Of a DNA stretch of 64,000 bases, positions 16,500-25,508 are shown piece after piece. The notes under the pieces were generated by a model. It made no database searches. It was not told the DNA's origin and saw only the letters and a program-made list of their open reading frames with translations. The stretch spans positions 248,001 to 312,000 of the forward strand of contig NZ_CP007440.1 in NCBI RefSeq assembly GCF_001579845.1, written 5' to 3'. How positions within the stretch are numbered: position 1 is the first letter of the stretch; each line of letters starts with the position of its first letter. The stretch is from Rhodoplanes sp. Z2-YC6860. Lineage in GTDB: Bacteria; Pseudomonadota; Alphaproteobacteria; Rhizobiales; Xanthobacteraceae. A program made the position numbers and the translations under genes.

Positions 16500-19139
16500 A
16501 TGACCGCAGAATCGCTGAATTCCGACCGTTACAACGCCCGCGAGGCCGAGGCCCGCTGGCAAAAGACCTGGGACGAGCGCGCGATCTTCAAGACCGCGAA
16601 CGACGACCCGCGCCCGAAATACTATGTGCTGGAGATGTTCCCCTACCCGTCGGGGCGCATCCACATGGGCCACGTCCGGAACTACACCATGGGCGACGTG
16701 GTCGCGCGCTACAAACGCGCCCGCGGCTTCAAAGTGCTGCACCCGATGGGCTGGGACGCCTTCGGCATGCCGGCCGAGAACGCCGCCATGGAACGCAAGG
16801 TCCATCCCAAGGCCTGGACCTACGCCAACATCGCTTCGATGAAGAAGCAGCTCCAGTCCATGGGGCTGTCGCTCGACTGGAGCCGCGAGGTCGCGACCTG
16901 CGACCCGGCCTATTACAAACACCAGCAGCGCATGTTCCTGGATTTCCTCAAGTCCGGACTGGTCGAGCGCAAGCAGTCGAAGGTGAACTGGGACCCGGTC
17001 GACATGACCGTGCTCGCCAATGAGCAGGTGATCGACGGCCGCGGCTGGCGCTCCGGCGCCCTGGTCGAGCAGAAAGAGCTCACCCAGTGGTTCTTCAAGA
17101 TCAGCGACTACGCCGAAGAGCTGCTCACAGCGCTCGATACGCTCGACCGCTGGCCGGAGAAAGTCCGGCTGATGCAGAAGAACTGGATCGGCCGCAGCGA
17201 GGGCCTGCTGGTGCGCTTCGCGCTCGATGCTGCGACCACACCCGGCGGCGAGAACGAGATCGAGATCTTCACCACGCGGCCGGACACGCTGTTCGGCGCG
17301 AAGTTCGTCGCCATCGCGCCGGACCATCCGCTGGCGCGGGCTGCGGCCGCGAAGAACCAGAAGCTCGCCGAGTTCATTGAGGAGTGCAAACGCCGCGGCA
17401 CCGCGCAGGCCGAGATCGACACCGCGGAAAAGCTCGGCTTCGACACCGGCATCCGCGCGGTGCATCCGTTCGACGACAAGTGGGAGCTGCCGGTCTACGT
17501 CGCGAACTTCATCCTGATGGACTACGGCACCGGCGCGATCTTCGGCTGCCCGGCGCACGATGAACGAGACCTGGAGTTCGCCAACAAATACAAGCTCGGC
17601 AACACGCCGGTGGTGCTGCCGCCGGGACAGGACCCCAAGACCTTCGTCATCACCGACACGCCGTATCTGGAAGACGGCACGATGATCAATTCGCGCTTCC
17701 TCGACGGCATGACCATCGCGCAAGCGAAGGAAGACGTCGCGAAGCGTCTGGAAAGCACGTCACGCGGCAATCGCCCGGTCGGTCAGCGCCAGGTCAACTT
17801 CCGCCTGCGCGACTGGGGCATCTCGCGGCAGCGCTACTGGGGCTGCCCCATCCCGATCATCCATTGCGAAGCGTGCGGAGTGGTCCCCGTACCGGTGAAG
17901 GACCTGCCGGTCGAGCTGCCCGAGGACGTCACGTTCGACCGTCCCGGCAACCCGCTCGACCGCCATCCGACCTGGAAGAACGTCGCCTGTCCGCAATGCG
18001 GCAAGCCGGCGCGGCGCGAGACCGACACGATGGACACGTTCGTCGACTCGTCGTGGTACTTCGCGCGCTTCACCGATCCGTGGATCACCACCGCGCCGAC
18101 CGATCGCAAGGCGGTCGACGAATGGCTGCCGGTCGATCAGTACATCGGCGGCATCGAGCACGCGATCCTGCACCTGCTCTATTCGCGCTTCTTCACCCGC
18201 GCCATGAAGAAGACCGGCCATGCCGGCATCGACGAGCCGTTCGCGGGCCTGTTCACCCAGGGCATGGTGGTGCACGAGACCTACGCCAAGGAGAGCGGCG
18301 AGTGGGTCACGCCGGCTGAAGTCACGATCGAGGGAGCCGAGGGCGGCGCACGCACCGCCAAGCTCACCACGACCGGCGAGCCGATCAAGATCGGCGGCAT
18401 CGAGAAGATGTCGAAGTCGAAGAAGAACACCATCGACCCCGACGACATCATGGCGACCTACGGCGCCGACGTGGCGCGCTGGTTCATGCTGTCCGACTCG
18501 CCGCCGGAGCGCGATGTCGAGTGGACCGAGCGCGGCGTGCAGGGCGCCTGGCGCTTCACCAACCGGCTGTGGCGGCTGGTCGGCGAGGCGGCCGGGATTG
18601 CGGCACAGGCGCCGGCGCAACGGCCCGAGTCGTTCAGTGAACCAGCGGCGGCGATCCGAAAGGCCGCCCATGGTGCATTGGCCAAGGTCACCGATGCGGT
18701 TGAGAAGCTGCACTTCAACGTCTGCGTGGCGCACATCTACGAGTTCGCCAATGCACTCGGATCGGCGGTCGCCAATACGAAGGTCACGCCGGATTTCGCC
18801 TGGGCCGTCAGGGAAGCGGCCGGCATCCTGGTCCAGCTGTTCCACCCGATGATGCCGCATCTGGCCGAGGAGTGCTGGGCGGCGCTGGGTCACAAGACCT
18901 TGGTTGCGGACGAGGCTTGGCCTAAACTTGAGCCCGAGCTCCTGGTCGAAAACACCATTACTTTACCGGTGCAGATTAACGGTAAGAAGCGAGCGGATGT
19001 GACGGTGCCACGGGACGCGCAGAGCCCTGAGATCGAAGCCGCGGTGCTGGCTTTGGATGCGGTGCAGCGCGTACTCGAGGGCAAACGCCCGAAAAAGGTC
19101 ATCGTCGTCCCGCAAAGGATTGTGAATGTGGTGGCTTGA
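16500..19139 (+). CDS. leuS: Leucyl-tRNA synthetase
   Basis: Protein of 879 aa, close to the usual 850-880. It charges tRNA-Leu with leucine in the cytoplasm. The class I HIGH motif appears as HMGH in [15 protein letters not shown] (near residues 46-60) and KMSKS at 636-640. The CP1 editing domain lies between ([25 protein letters not shown]), then the zinc-like [18 protein letters not shown] region and the DSSWYFARF block. The start at 16500 is chosen because the conserved sequence begins there; the frame is open much further upstream inside the livF-type gene. It heads the leuS-lptE-holA cluster seen in many Rhizobiales. Confidence 0.97.
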   Translation: MTAESLNSDRYNAREAEARWQKTWDERAIFKTANDDPRPKYYVLEMFPYPSGRIHMGHVRNYTMGDVVARYKRARGFKVLHPMGWDAFGMPAENAAMERKVHPKAWTYANIASMKKQLQSMGLSLDWSREVATCDPAYYKHQQRMFLDFLKSGLVERKQSKVNWDPVDMTVLANEQVIDGRGWRSGALVEQKELTQWFFKISDYAEELLTALDTLDRWPEKVRLMQKNWIGRSEGLLVRFALDAATTPGGENEIEIFTTRPDTLFGAKFVAIAPDHPLARAAAAKNQKLAEFIEECKRRGTAQAEIDTAEKLGFDTGIRAVHPFDDKWELPVYVANFILMDYGTGAIFGCPAHDERDLEFANKYKLGNTPVVLPPGQDPKTFVITDTPYLEDGTMINSRFLDGMTIAQAKEDVAKRLESTSRGNRPVGQRQVNFRLRDWGISRQRYWGCPIPIIHCEACGVVPVPVKDLPVELPEDVTFDRPGNPLDRHPTWKNVACPQCGKPARRETDTMDTFVDSSWYFARFTDPWITTAPTDRKAVDEWLPVDQYIGGIEHAILHLLYSRFFTRAMKKTGHAGIDEPFAGLFTQGMVVHETYAKESGEWVTPAEVTIEGAEGGARTAKLTTTGEPIKIGGIEKMSKSKKNTIDPDDIMATYGADVARWFMLSDSPPERDVEWTERGVQGAWRFTNRLWRLVGEAAGIAAQAPAQRPESFSEPAAAIRKAAHGALAKVTDAVEKLHFNVCVAHIYEFANALGSAVANTKVTPDFAWAVREAAGILVQLFHPMMPHLAEECWAALGHKTLVADEAWPKLEPELLVENTITLPVQINGKKRADVTVPRDAQSPEIEAAVLALDAVQRVLEGKRPKKVIVVPQRIVNVVA

Positions 19140-19692
19140 GCGCCGTGCCGCGATGTTGAAGCCCGCCCGTCTGGTGGGTGCGCTGGCATTGGCGGCAGCG
19201 CTCGGCGGCTGTTTCCAGCCCCTCTACGGCGATCGATCGCTTGGCGGCGGCCCGGGCCTCAAGGACCGCATGGCCTCGGTGGACATCGTCATTCCCGACA
19301 TTCCGAACGGGTCGCCGCTCGCCCGCATCGCCAACGAGGTGCGGAACGATATGATCTTCGATCTGCAAGGCGGCTCAGGCGGCAAAACGCCGACGCATCA
19401 GCTCAAGATCAATCTGACGAGCCTCAATCAGCAGGTCATCGTCGATATCATCACGGCTCGCCCGGACGTGCAGCAGTTCGGCATCAACGCCAGTTACACC
19501 TTGATCGAGAAGGCGACGGGCAAAGCCATCATCAGCGGCCAGACCTTCGCCCGCGTGACGTACGACAACCCCGGTCAGGCGCAGCGCTTCTCCAACGCAC
19601 GCGGCCAGCGCGATGCGGAAAATCGCGCGTCCCGGCAGATTTCGGATAACATCAAGGCGCGGCTCGCCGCCTATTTCACGGCCGGCGCGTAA
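19126..19692 (+). CDS. lptE: LPS-assembly lipoprotein LptE
   Basis: Protein of 188 aa. The N-terminus has a lipoprotein signal ending AALGGC, so Cys at about residue 28 would be lipidated and anchored in the outer membrane. The rest is the small alpha/beta LptE fold, with the [12 protein letters not shown] and [15 protein letters not shown] segments. LptE plugs the LptD barrel that delivers lipopolysaccharide to the cell surface. The ATG at 19126 lies inside the leuS 3' end (14-bp overlap) and has AAGGA seven nt upstream; another ATG at 19153 is possible. Sequence conservation of LptE is low, so synteny with leuS and holA is a good part of the support. Confidence 0.88.
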   Translation: MWWLERRAAMLKPARLVGALALAAALGGCFQPLYGDRSLGGGPGLKDRMASVDIVIPDIPNGSPLARIANEVRNDMIFDLQGGSGGKTPTHQLKINLTSLNQQVIVDIITARPDVQQFGINASYTLIEKATGKAIISGQTFARVTYDNPGQAQRFSNARGQRDAENRASRQISDNIKARLAAYFTAGA

Positions 19693-19740
19693 GCCCTATC
19701 TTGCCTCGGGCGCAAAGGCGCTAAGAGGCAGGCTCCCCCA

Positions 19741-20772
19741 ATGGTGGCCATCAAGAACAAGGACGCCGACAGCTTCGTGGCGCGCCCGGCGGCGGCGCAG
19801 CCGATCGTGCTGCTGTACGGACCCGACGCAGGCCTGGTGCACGAGCGCGCCCAAAAGATCATCGGTTCATCGGTCGACGATGTGAACGATCCGTTCGCGC
19901 TGGTGCGGCTCGAGGGCGACACGCTGGCGTCCGAGCCGTCGCGGCTGGTCGAAGAAGCGCACACCGTGCCGCTATTCGGCGGCAAGCGCGCCGTGTGGGT
20001 GAAGGCCGGCAGCCGCAACTTCGCGGCGGCGGTCGAGGCTGTGGTGACCACACCGCCCACCGACTGCCGCATCGTCATCGAAGCCGGCGATCTGCGCCGC
20101 ACCGCACCGCTCCGCTCGCTCTGCGAGAAGGCGAAGTCGGCGGCCGCGATCGGCTGCTACATCGACGGCGAAGCCGATCTCGGGCGGCTGGTCGACGACG
20201 AGATGCGCCAGGCCAAGCTCGCGATCGCGCCGGACGCACGCGCCGCGCTGGTGTCGCTGATCGGCGGTGACCGGCAGGCCTCGCGCGGCGAGATCAGGAA
20301 GCTCGCGCTCTATGCGCACGGCAAGCAGCGCGTCGAGATTGACGATGTGTTTGCTGTGGTGGCCGACGCGTCGGCGCTGGCGCTCGATGCGGTGGTCGAC
20401 TCAGCCTTCGCCGGTAAAACCGCAGATCTGGAAACGCAATTCGCCAAGGCGCTCGCAGCCGGGACTTCGCCCGGAACCATAGTGTCCACCGCGCTTCGCT
20501 TTGTCGCGCAATTGCACAAAGCGCGCCTCGCGCTGGATGCCGGCGACAGCACCGACGAGGCGATGCGCGCGTTCATTCCGCCGGTGCACTTCACGCGGCG
20601 TTCCGCCGTCGAAGGCGCACTGCGCAATTGGACCTCGCCGCGCCTGGCGCGCGCCATGGAGCAGCTTGCCGAGACCGCGCTCAATGTGCGCAAGACACCT
20701 GCACTGGCCGAGGCGCTGGCGCAGCGCGCGCTGCTTTCCATCGCAATGACCGCGCGCCGTAAAGAGCGCTAA
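19741..20772 (+). CDS. holA: DNA polymerase III delta subunit
   Basis: Protein of 343 aa matching HolA: an AAA-like N-terminal domain without a working P-loop (PIVLLYGPDAGLVHERAQKI), then RLEGDTLASEPSRLVEEAHTVPLFGGKRAVWV and RRTAPLRSLCEKAKSAAAIGCY, and a C-terminal collar domain. Delta opens the sliding clamp within the clamp-loader complex during replication. It follows lptE by 48 bp and shares its strand with leuS and lptE. The start at 19741 gives the family's usual N-terminus. Confidence 0.93.
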   Translation: MVAIKNKDADSFVARPAAAQPIVLLYGPDAGLVHERAQKIIGSSVDDVNDPFALVRLEGDTLASEPSRLVEEAHTVPLFGGKRAVWVKAGSRNFAAAVEAVVTTPPTDCRIVIEAGDLRRTAPLRSLCEKAKSAAAIGCYIDGEADLGRLVDDEMRQAKLAIAPDARAALVSLIGGDRQASRGEIRKLALYAHGKQRVEIDDVFAVVADASALALDAVVDSAFAGKTADLETQFAKALAAGTSPGTIVSTALRFVAQLHKARLALDAGDSTDEAMRAFIPPVHFTRRSAVEGALRNWTSPRLARAMEQLAETALNVRKTPALAEALAQRALLSIAMTARRKER

Positions 20773-20843
20773 GGCCTGTATCTTTCCCATCGGAAATTGC
20801 CCTACCATCGCGGCACGCGTGCCATGAACCGCCGGGGGTCGTG

Positions 20844-21827
20844 ATGCAGGCAATTCAACGTCGTGCGCTTTGCGCCGCGCTTTTGTCGTCGCTGTTGCTT
20901 TTCGAAACCTCTGCGCTGCACGCGCAATCTTATCCCTCGAAGAACATCAAGCTCGTGGTGCCGTTCGGGCCGGGCGGTCCGACCGACGTCGCGGCGCGCG
21001 TCGTGTCACAGGTTCTGCAATCCGCACTCGGGCAATCGGTCGTGATCGAAAATCGTCCCGGCGCTGGCGGCGCGACCGGAACGAGGTCAGTCGCAACCGC
21101 AGAGCCCGACGGCTACACGTTGCTGATCGGCACCAGCGCCACGCTCGGCGTGGTCCCGGCGCTCTACAAAAATCCCGGCTACGATCCGGTTTCGAGCTTC
21201 GCACCGGTTGCGAAAATTTCCGACAGCACCACGGTGCTGATCGTGCATCCGAACTTCCCGGCGAACTCGATCAAGGAGCTTGTCGCCTACGCCAAGGCCA
21301 ACCCTGGCAAGCTCAGCTATGCGTCGGCCGGCGCCGGCAACCAGACGCATCTTGCGGCCGAACTGCTCAACGCCCGCACTGGCATCAGCGCAGTGCACGT
21401 GCCCTACAAGAGCGGGGCCGAGATGGTCACCGCGGTGCTGGGTGAACAGGTGCAGATGTCATTTCCGGACATCTCGATCCTGCTGCCGCTGATCGCAGAG
21501 AAGAAGGTGAAGGCGCTCGCGGTGACGAGCGCGGCACGGCACCCGCTGCTGCCCGACGTGCCGACCATGACGGAGAGCGGCGTAGCCGACTACGTGACGA
21601 CGTTCTGGACCGGCGTCATCGTGCCCGCGGGCACGCCGTCGGACATTGTCGGCAAGCTCAACGCCGCGATCAACGATGGCCTCAAGACGCCGGCGATGCG
21701 TGACACTCTCGCGCACTTTGGCGCGGTGCCCGCACCGGGCTCGCCCGCCGACTTTGGCGCTTTCATCGCAAGCGAGAAAGCGAAGTGGAGCGCGATCGCC
21801 AAAACGTCGGGCATGATTGCGGAGTAA
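20844..21827 (+). CDS. Tripartite tricarboxylate transporter (Bug/TctC) family binding protein
   Basis: Protein of 327 aa with a signal peptide ending ALHA before QSYPSKNIKLVVPFGPGG, the hallmark start of Bug proteins. Other signatures are TDVAARVV, VVIENRPGAGGATG, DGYTLLIG and the C-terminal VPAGTPSDIVGKLNAAI. These periplasmic proteins bind carboxylates for TctAB permeases, but bacteria of this group hold many orphan copies, and no tctA or tctB is near. GTG at 20841 and ATG at 20844 are both possible starts; the ATG is preferred. Confidence 0.92.
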   Translation: MQAIQRRALCAALLSSLLLFETSALHAQSYPSKNIKLVVPFGPGGPTDVAARVVSQVLQSALGQSVVIENRPGAGGATGTRSVATAEPDGYTLLIGTSATLGVVPALYKNPGYDPVSSFAPVAKISDSTTVLIVHPNFPANSIKELVAYAKANPGKLSYASAGAGNQTHLAAELLNARTGISAVHVPYKSGAEMVTAVLGEQVQMSFPDISILLPLIAEKKVKALAVTSAARHPLLPDVPTMTESGVADYVTTFWTGVIVPAGTPSDIVGKLNAAINDGLKTPAMRDTLAHFGAVPAPGSPADFGAFIASEKAKWSAIAKTSGMIAE

Positions 21828-21844
21828 CGACATCGGGGGAGCAC

Positions 21845-22825
21845 ATGAGACGGCGCGATTTCATTTCGCTGCTCGGCGGCGTGCCGATTGTGCGACCGGT
21901 CAACGTCCGCGCACAGTCACCGACGATCCCGGTTGTCGGGGTGCTCCATAGCCAGACTCGTGAAACCGAGGCCTCGCGGCTCATTGCCATTCAACAAGGC
22001 CTGGGTGATGTAGGATTTGTCGTCGGGCGGAATGTCCTGTTCGAACACCGCTACGCCGAGGGCCAAAACGCACGACTGCCCGCGCTCGCGGCCGAACTGG
22101 TCGAGCGACGGGTCAACGTCATCCTCGCCAACACGACGCCGCCGGCGATCGCAGCCAAGGCCGCAACTACGACAATTCCCATCGTCTTCGTGACCGGAGT
22201 CGATCCGGTCGAGGTGGGTCTCGTTGCGAGTGTCAATCGTCCCGGCGCGAACGTCACCGGGGTGACGTTCTTGTCCAACAAGCTCGTCGCCAAGCGGCTG
22301 GAGCTGTTGTGCGATGTCATTCCCGCCCATGTCCCGATCGGAATGCTCGCGGCCGAGCACAATCCCAACACCGCGACCGATATCCGCGACACGCAAGCCG
22401 CGGCGGATGCGCTGCGAAGGGTGTTGCACGTCGAAAAAGTTTCGCCGAAAGGCGACATCGACGCGCCTCTCATGCGGCTGCAGCAACAGCGGATCGGGGC
22501 ATTGTTCGTCGCGCCACAAGCTGATTTTCGGCTATGGCGACCGCCGATTCTTAAATTCGCAACTCAGCACAAATTGCCGACGAGCTTTGGCAGCAGCGAT
22601 CAGGTCGTGGGGGGCGGCTTGATGAGCTACGGCCCGGATCAGATCGACTCGTATCGCGAGGCCGGCGTCTACACCGGCCGCGTGCTCAAGGGTGAGAAGC
22701 CTGCCACGCTGCCAGTGCTGATCGCGACCAAGTTCGAGTTCGCGGTCAATCTCAAAACGGCGAAGGCTCTGGGCGTGACGCTTCCGCCGTCGCTGCTGGT
22801 GCTCGCCACAAACGTGATCGAATGA
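21845..22825 (+). CDS. ABC transporter substrate-binding protein (COG2984 type)
   Basis: Protein of 326 aa. A twin-arginine-like start MRRRDFISLLGG and RAQSP suggest Tat or Sec export. The mature part is the PF04392-type periplasmic binding fold: IPVVGVLHSQ, VEHRY-like FEHRYAEGQNARLPALAAEL, PIVFVTGVDPVEVGLVASVNRPGANVTG (seen as VDPVEVGLVAS then RPGANVTG), and ADEVIE-like end. Relatives are very abundant orphans in Bradyrhizobium-like genomes; ligands are mostly unknown. A GGGGGAG three nt before the ATG fixes the start. Only 17 bp separate it from the Bug protein, so the two are probably cotranscribed. Confidence 0.9.
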   Translation: MRRRDFISLLGGVPIVRPVNVRAQSPTIPVVGVLHSQTRETEASRLIAIQQGLGDVGFVVGRNVLFEHRYAEGQNARLPALAAELVERRVNVILANTTPPAIAAKAATTTIPIVFVTGVDPVEVGLVASVNRPGANVTGVTFLSNKLVAKRLELLCDVIPAHVPIGMLAAEHNPNTATDIRDTQAAADALRRVLHVEKVSPKGDIDAPLMRLQQQRIGALFVAPQADFRLWRPPILKFATQHKLPTSFGSSDQVVGGGLMSYGPDQIDSYREAGVYTGRVLKGEKPATLPVLIATKFEFAVNLKTAKALGVTLPPSLLVLATNVIE

Positions 22826-22831
22826 CTCTGA

Positions 22832-23722
22832 TCAGCGAAGCTTCGGCCCCGCTTCGAGCCGCGCGATCACGTCGTCGAGCTGCTCCAAGGTGCGGTACTT
22901 CACCTGCAACGAACCGCTGCCGCTGGCGCGGTGGCTGATCGTCACGGACAGTCCCAGCACATTGCCAAGCCGCTCCTCGAGCGCCGCCGTGTCTGGATCC
23001 TTCGCGGCCGCCGCAGCGCCCTTTCCGGGCTTCGCCTGCTGCTGGCTCATCTTGCGCGCGATCGCTTCGACCTCGCGCACGTTGAGATCCTGATTGACGA
23101 TCTGCTCGGCGAGCTCTTCGGCGTTGGGCTGGCCAACGAGCATTCGCGCGTGACCCGCGGTGAGCTTGCCGGAGTTGATATAGGCCTTCACCTTCTCGGG
23201 CAGGTTCAGCAGCCGCAGCGTGTTGGCGATATGGCTGCGGCTCTTGCCGACGATCTTCGCGATCTCTTCTTGCGTGTGATTATATTCCTTGCCGAGAGAT
23301 TGATAGCCGGTGGCCTCTTCGAGCGGGTTGAGGTCGCTGCGCTGGACATTCTCGATGATCGCGAGCTCAAGCGCCTCGGCGTCGCTGACATCGAGCACGA
23401 CGATCGGCAGCTCGTGCAGGCCGGCGCGTTGCGCCGCGCGCCAGCGCCGCTCGCCGGCGATGATCTCGTAGCTGTCGGCGCCGCGCGCCCGCACCACGAC
23501 CGGCTGGATGATGCCGCGCTCGCGGATCGAGTCGGCGAGCTCCGCGAGCTCGGCTTCGGAAAACAGCTTGCGTGGATTGCGCGGATTGGCGCGGACGAAT
23601 TCGATCGGCACTTTGCGCTGACTGCGCGCGCCGCGCTCGTTCGCCTGCGACTCGACACCGACGTCGCCCATCAGCGAAGCAAGACCGCGTCCGAGTCGTG
23701 AGCGTGCTGCATCGTCGGCCAT
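22832..23722 (-). CDS. parB: Chromosome partitioning protein ParB
   Basis: Protein of 296 aa that binds parS and spreads as a CTP-dependent clamp to form the partition complex. N-terminal RLGRGLASLMGD contacts ParA; the CTPase motifs are GERRWRA and NVQRSDLNPLEEA; a helix-turn-helix follows (EEIAKIVGKSRSHIANTLRLL); a C-terminal dimerisation domain ends the protein. AGGAGG lies five nt before the chosen ATG at 23722; the frame runs nine codons further. It is downstream of parA (gap 129 bp) on the same strand, with two parS sites at 25403 and 27445. Confidence 0.96.
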   Translation of the reverse strand: MADDAARSRLGRGLASLMGDVGVESQANERGARSQRKVPIEFVRANPRNPRKLFSEAELAELADSIRERGIIQPVVVRARGADSYEIIAGERRWRAAQRAGLHELPIVVLDVSDAEALELAIIENVQRSDLNPLEEATGYQSLGKEYNHTQEEIAKIVGKSRSHIANTLRLLNLPEKVKAYINSGKLTAGHARMLVGQPNAEELAEQIVNQDLNVREVEAIARKMSQQQAKPGKGAAAAAKDPDTAALEERLGNVLGLSVTISHRASGSGSLQVKYRTLEQLDDVIARLEAGPKLR

Positions 23723-23851
23723 CGCGGCCTCCTGGGGAATCAACTTCACGTCGTCACCTCATTTTCTTGGTCATCGCCGGCTGATTCCGGCAAGCCGTCC
23801 TCTTGGTGCAGAGGACAGTGACGCGGCCCTCAGCCGCGCGTGACGTCAGCG

Positions 23852-24808
23852 CTAGCTCGCCTTCAGCTCTTTCTCGCGCTGGATGATTTCGGTCGCGAGC
23901 CGCAGATAGGCTTCGCTGCCGACGCATTTGAGGTCGTACACCAGCACCGGCTTGCCGTAGGACGGCGCTTCGGAGACGCGCACGTTGCGCGGGATGATGG
24001 TGTCGTAAACCTTCGGGCCCATGAACTCGCGCACGTCGGCGACGACCTGGTTCGACAGGTTGTTGCGCGCGTCGAACATGGTCAGCACGATGCCGTGGAT
24101 GCTGAGCCCCGGATTGAGCGTCGACTTCACCTGCTCCACCGTCTGCAGAAGCTGCGACAGACCTTCGAGCGCGAAGAACTCGCACTGCAGCGGAACGAGG
24201 ATCGCGTTGGCGGCCGCCATCGCGTTGACGGTGAGGAGGTTGAGCGACGGCGGGCAATCGACCAGCACGTAGCTGAAGTCGCCGACGCCGACGAACTTGC
24301 CGTTGTTGAGCGGCGTGATCGCGCTGCGCAGGCGGAAGGCGCGGTCGCGCGCCTGGCCGATTTCGAGCTCGAGACCTGAGAGGTCCATGGTCGACGGCGC
24401 GAGCGAGAGCCGCGGCACCGCGGTCGCAACGATCGCCTCGCGCAGCGGCGCCTCGCCGACCAGCACGTCGTAGGTCGAGACGCGGCGATTGCGGCGGTCG
24501 ATGCCGAGCCCGGTCGAGGCGTTGCCTTGCGGATCAAGGTCGATGACCAGCACCCGCTCGCCGATGGCGGCGAGTGCCGTGCCGAGGTTGATCGCGGTCG
24601 TGGTCTTGCCAACGCCGCCCTTCTGGTTGGCGATCGCGAGCACGCGCGGCGGCTTCGCGGGCTCGGTGCGCTCGGCCAGGACCACGACCGAAGAAACGAT
24701 TGGCTGGGATTCGACAGGGACCGAAGCGGAATCGGCCTCCGACGCGGCAGTCTCGGGCGACGGGACCGCAGGGAGCGGAGTGACGTTGTTATCATCTTGA
24801 TCTGACAT
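23852..24808 (-). CDS. parA: Chromosome partitioning ATPase ParA
   Basis: Protein of 318 aa. The deviant Walker A box KGGVGKTT ends at residue 70, the Walker A' region DLDPQGNASTGLG follows, and DCPPSLNLLTVNA is the Walker B area. ParA dimers bind DNA non-specifically and drive ParB-parS complexes to the poles. The first about 52 residues are an acidic, Pro/Ser/Ala-rich extension beyond the conserved core, which starts at RVLAIANQKGG; no good ribosome-binding site precedes the ATG at 24808, so a later GTG start cannot be excluded. Lies 6 bp after rsmG's stop, tightly linked. Confidence 0.96.
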   Translation of the reverse strand: MSDQDDNNVTPLPAVPSPETAASEADSASVPVESQPIVSSVVVLAERTEPAKPPRVLAIANQKGGVGKTTTAINLGTALAAIGERVLVIDLDPQGNASTGLGIDRRNRRVSTYDVLVGEAPLREAIVATAVPRLSLAPSTMDLSGLELEIGQARDRAFRLRSAITPLNNGKFVGVGDFSYVLVDCPPSLNLLTVNAMAAANAILVPLQCEFFALEGLSQLLQTVEQVKSTLNPGLSIHGIVLTMFDARNNLSNQVVADVREFMGPKVYDTIIPRNVRVSEAPSYGKPVLVYDLKCVGSEAYLRLATEIIQREKELKAS

Positions 24809-24814
24809 GATAAT

Positions 24815-25495
24815 TCACGATTTTTCTGATCGGCGGCGCAGCTTCGTCACGGCGATTATCCGGCTTGACGGATTGGTCTTGCTCGGAACGAGACTCGCCT
24901 CGATGTTCCAAGATTTAGATGCTTTCGTCAATTCCGCCTCTACATCTTGTCCCTTGGGAAACAGCCCCAAGGCACCGGTCCGCAGCAGCGGCTGAGCCAG
25001 CTTGAACAACTCATCTAGCGGGGCCAGCGCGCGTGCGGTGACAACATCGGGCTTGAATTGGAGGTTCTTCCCGAAATCCTCAATACGCACAGGATGGATG
25101 ACGGCCGGCAGCTGCAGCTGCTCAGCCACTTCGCGCAGGAACGCCGCTTTCTTGCCGATGCTCTCGACCAGATGGACTTTGGCGCCCGGCTCGTCCGCCA
25201 GGGCGCATGCGATGACAAGGCCAGGGAAGCCCGCGCCGGAGCCAAGGTCGATCCAGCATCGGGCCTCCGTCGCGAGCGGCAGAAGCTGGAGCGAGTCGGC
25301 GATATGCCGGGTCCACACGGCTGGCAGAGTCGATCGCGCGATCAAGTTGGTGTGCGTGCTCCAGCGCAGCAGCAGTTCGACGAAGCTGTCGAGGCGCTCC
25401 GATGTTTCACGTGAAACAGGGGTGAGCCTGAGCGCCGCGTCTCTGTCCGCCGCGAGGTCGGATGCTGAAATCTCGGAACGAGCACGCTCGGACAT
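24815..25495 (-). CDS. rsmG: 16S rRNA (guanine-527-N7)-methyltransferase
   Basis: Protein of 226 aa, RsmG/GidB family. The SAM-binding motif appears as WIDLGSGAGFPGLVIA, with HLVESIGKKAAFLREV and VVTARALAPLDEL downstream. It methylates G527 of 16S rRNA using S-adenosylmethionine. Its N-terminal part (VSRETSER) is encoded by a perfect parS site at 25403-25418, so the coding sequence doubles as a partition site. It starts 13 nt after the mnmG stop and ends 6 nt before parA. Confidence 0.95.
   Translation of the reverse strand: MSERARSEISASDLAADRDAALRLTPVSRETSERLDSFVELLLRWSTHTNLIARSTLPAVWTRHIADSLQLLPLATEARCWIDLGSGAGFPGLVIACALADEPGAKVHLVESIGKKAAFLREVAEQLQLPAVIHPVRIEDFGKNLQFKPDVVTARALAPLDELFKLAQPLLRTGALGLFPKGQDVEAELTKASKSWNIEASLVPSKTNPSSRIIAVTKLRRRSEKS
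25403..25418. promoter_or_regulatory. parS site 1 (inside rsmG)
   Basis: Perfect 16-bp palindrome TGTTTCACGTGAAACA, identical to the widely conserved bacterial parS core. It lies within the rsmG coding sequence, encoding part of VSRET, and about 1.7 kb from parB. ParB loads here to seed the partition complex. Confidence 0.95.
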
Positions 25496-25508
25496 TGCCC
25501 AGCCTTCT

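Noticed and set aside
16332-17723. 463-codon open frame on minus
   Set aside because: Antisense to leuS and the livF-type gene end, and has typical reverse-frame composition.
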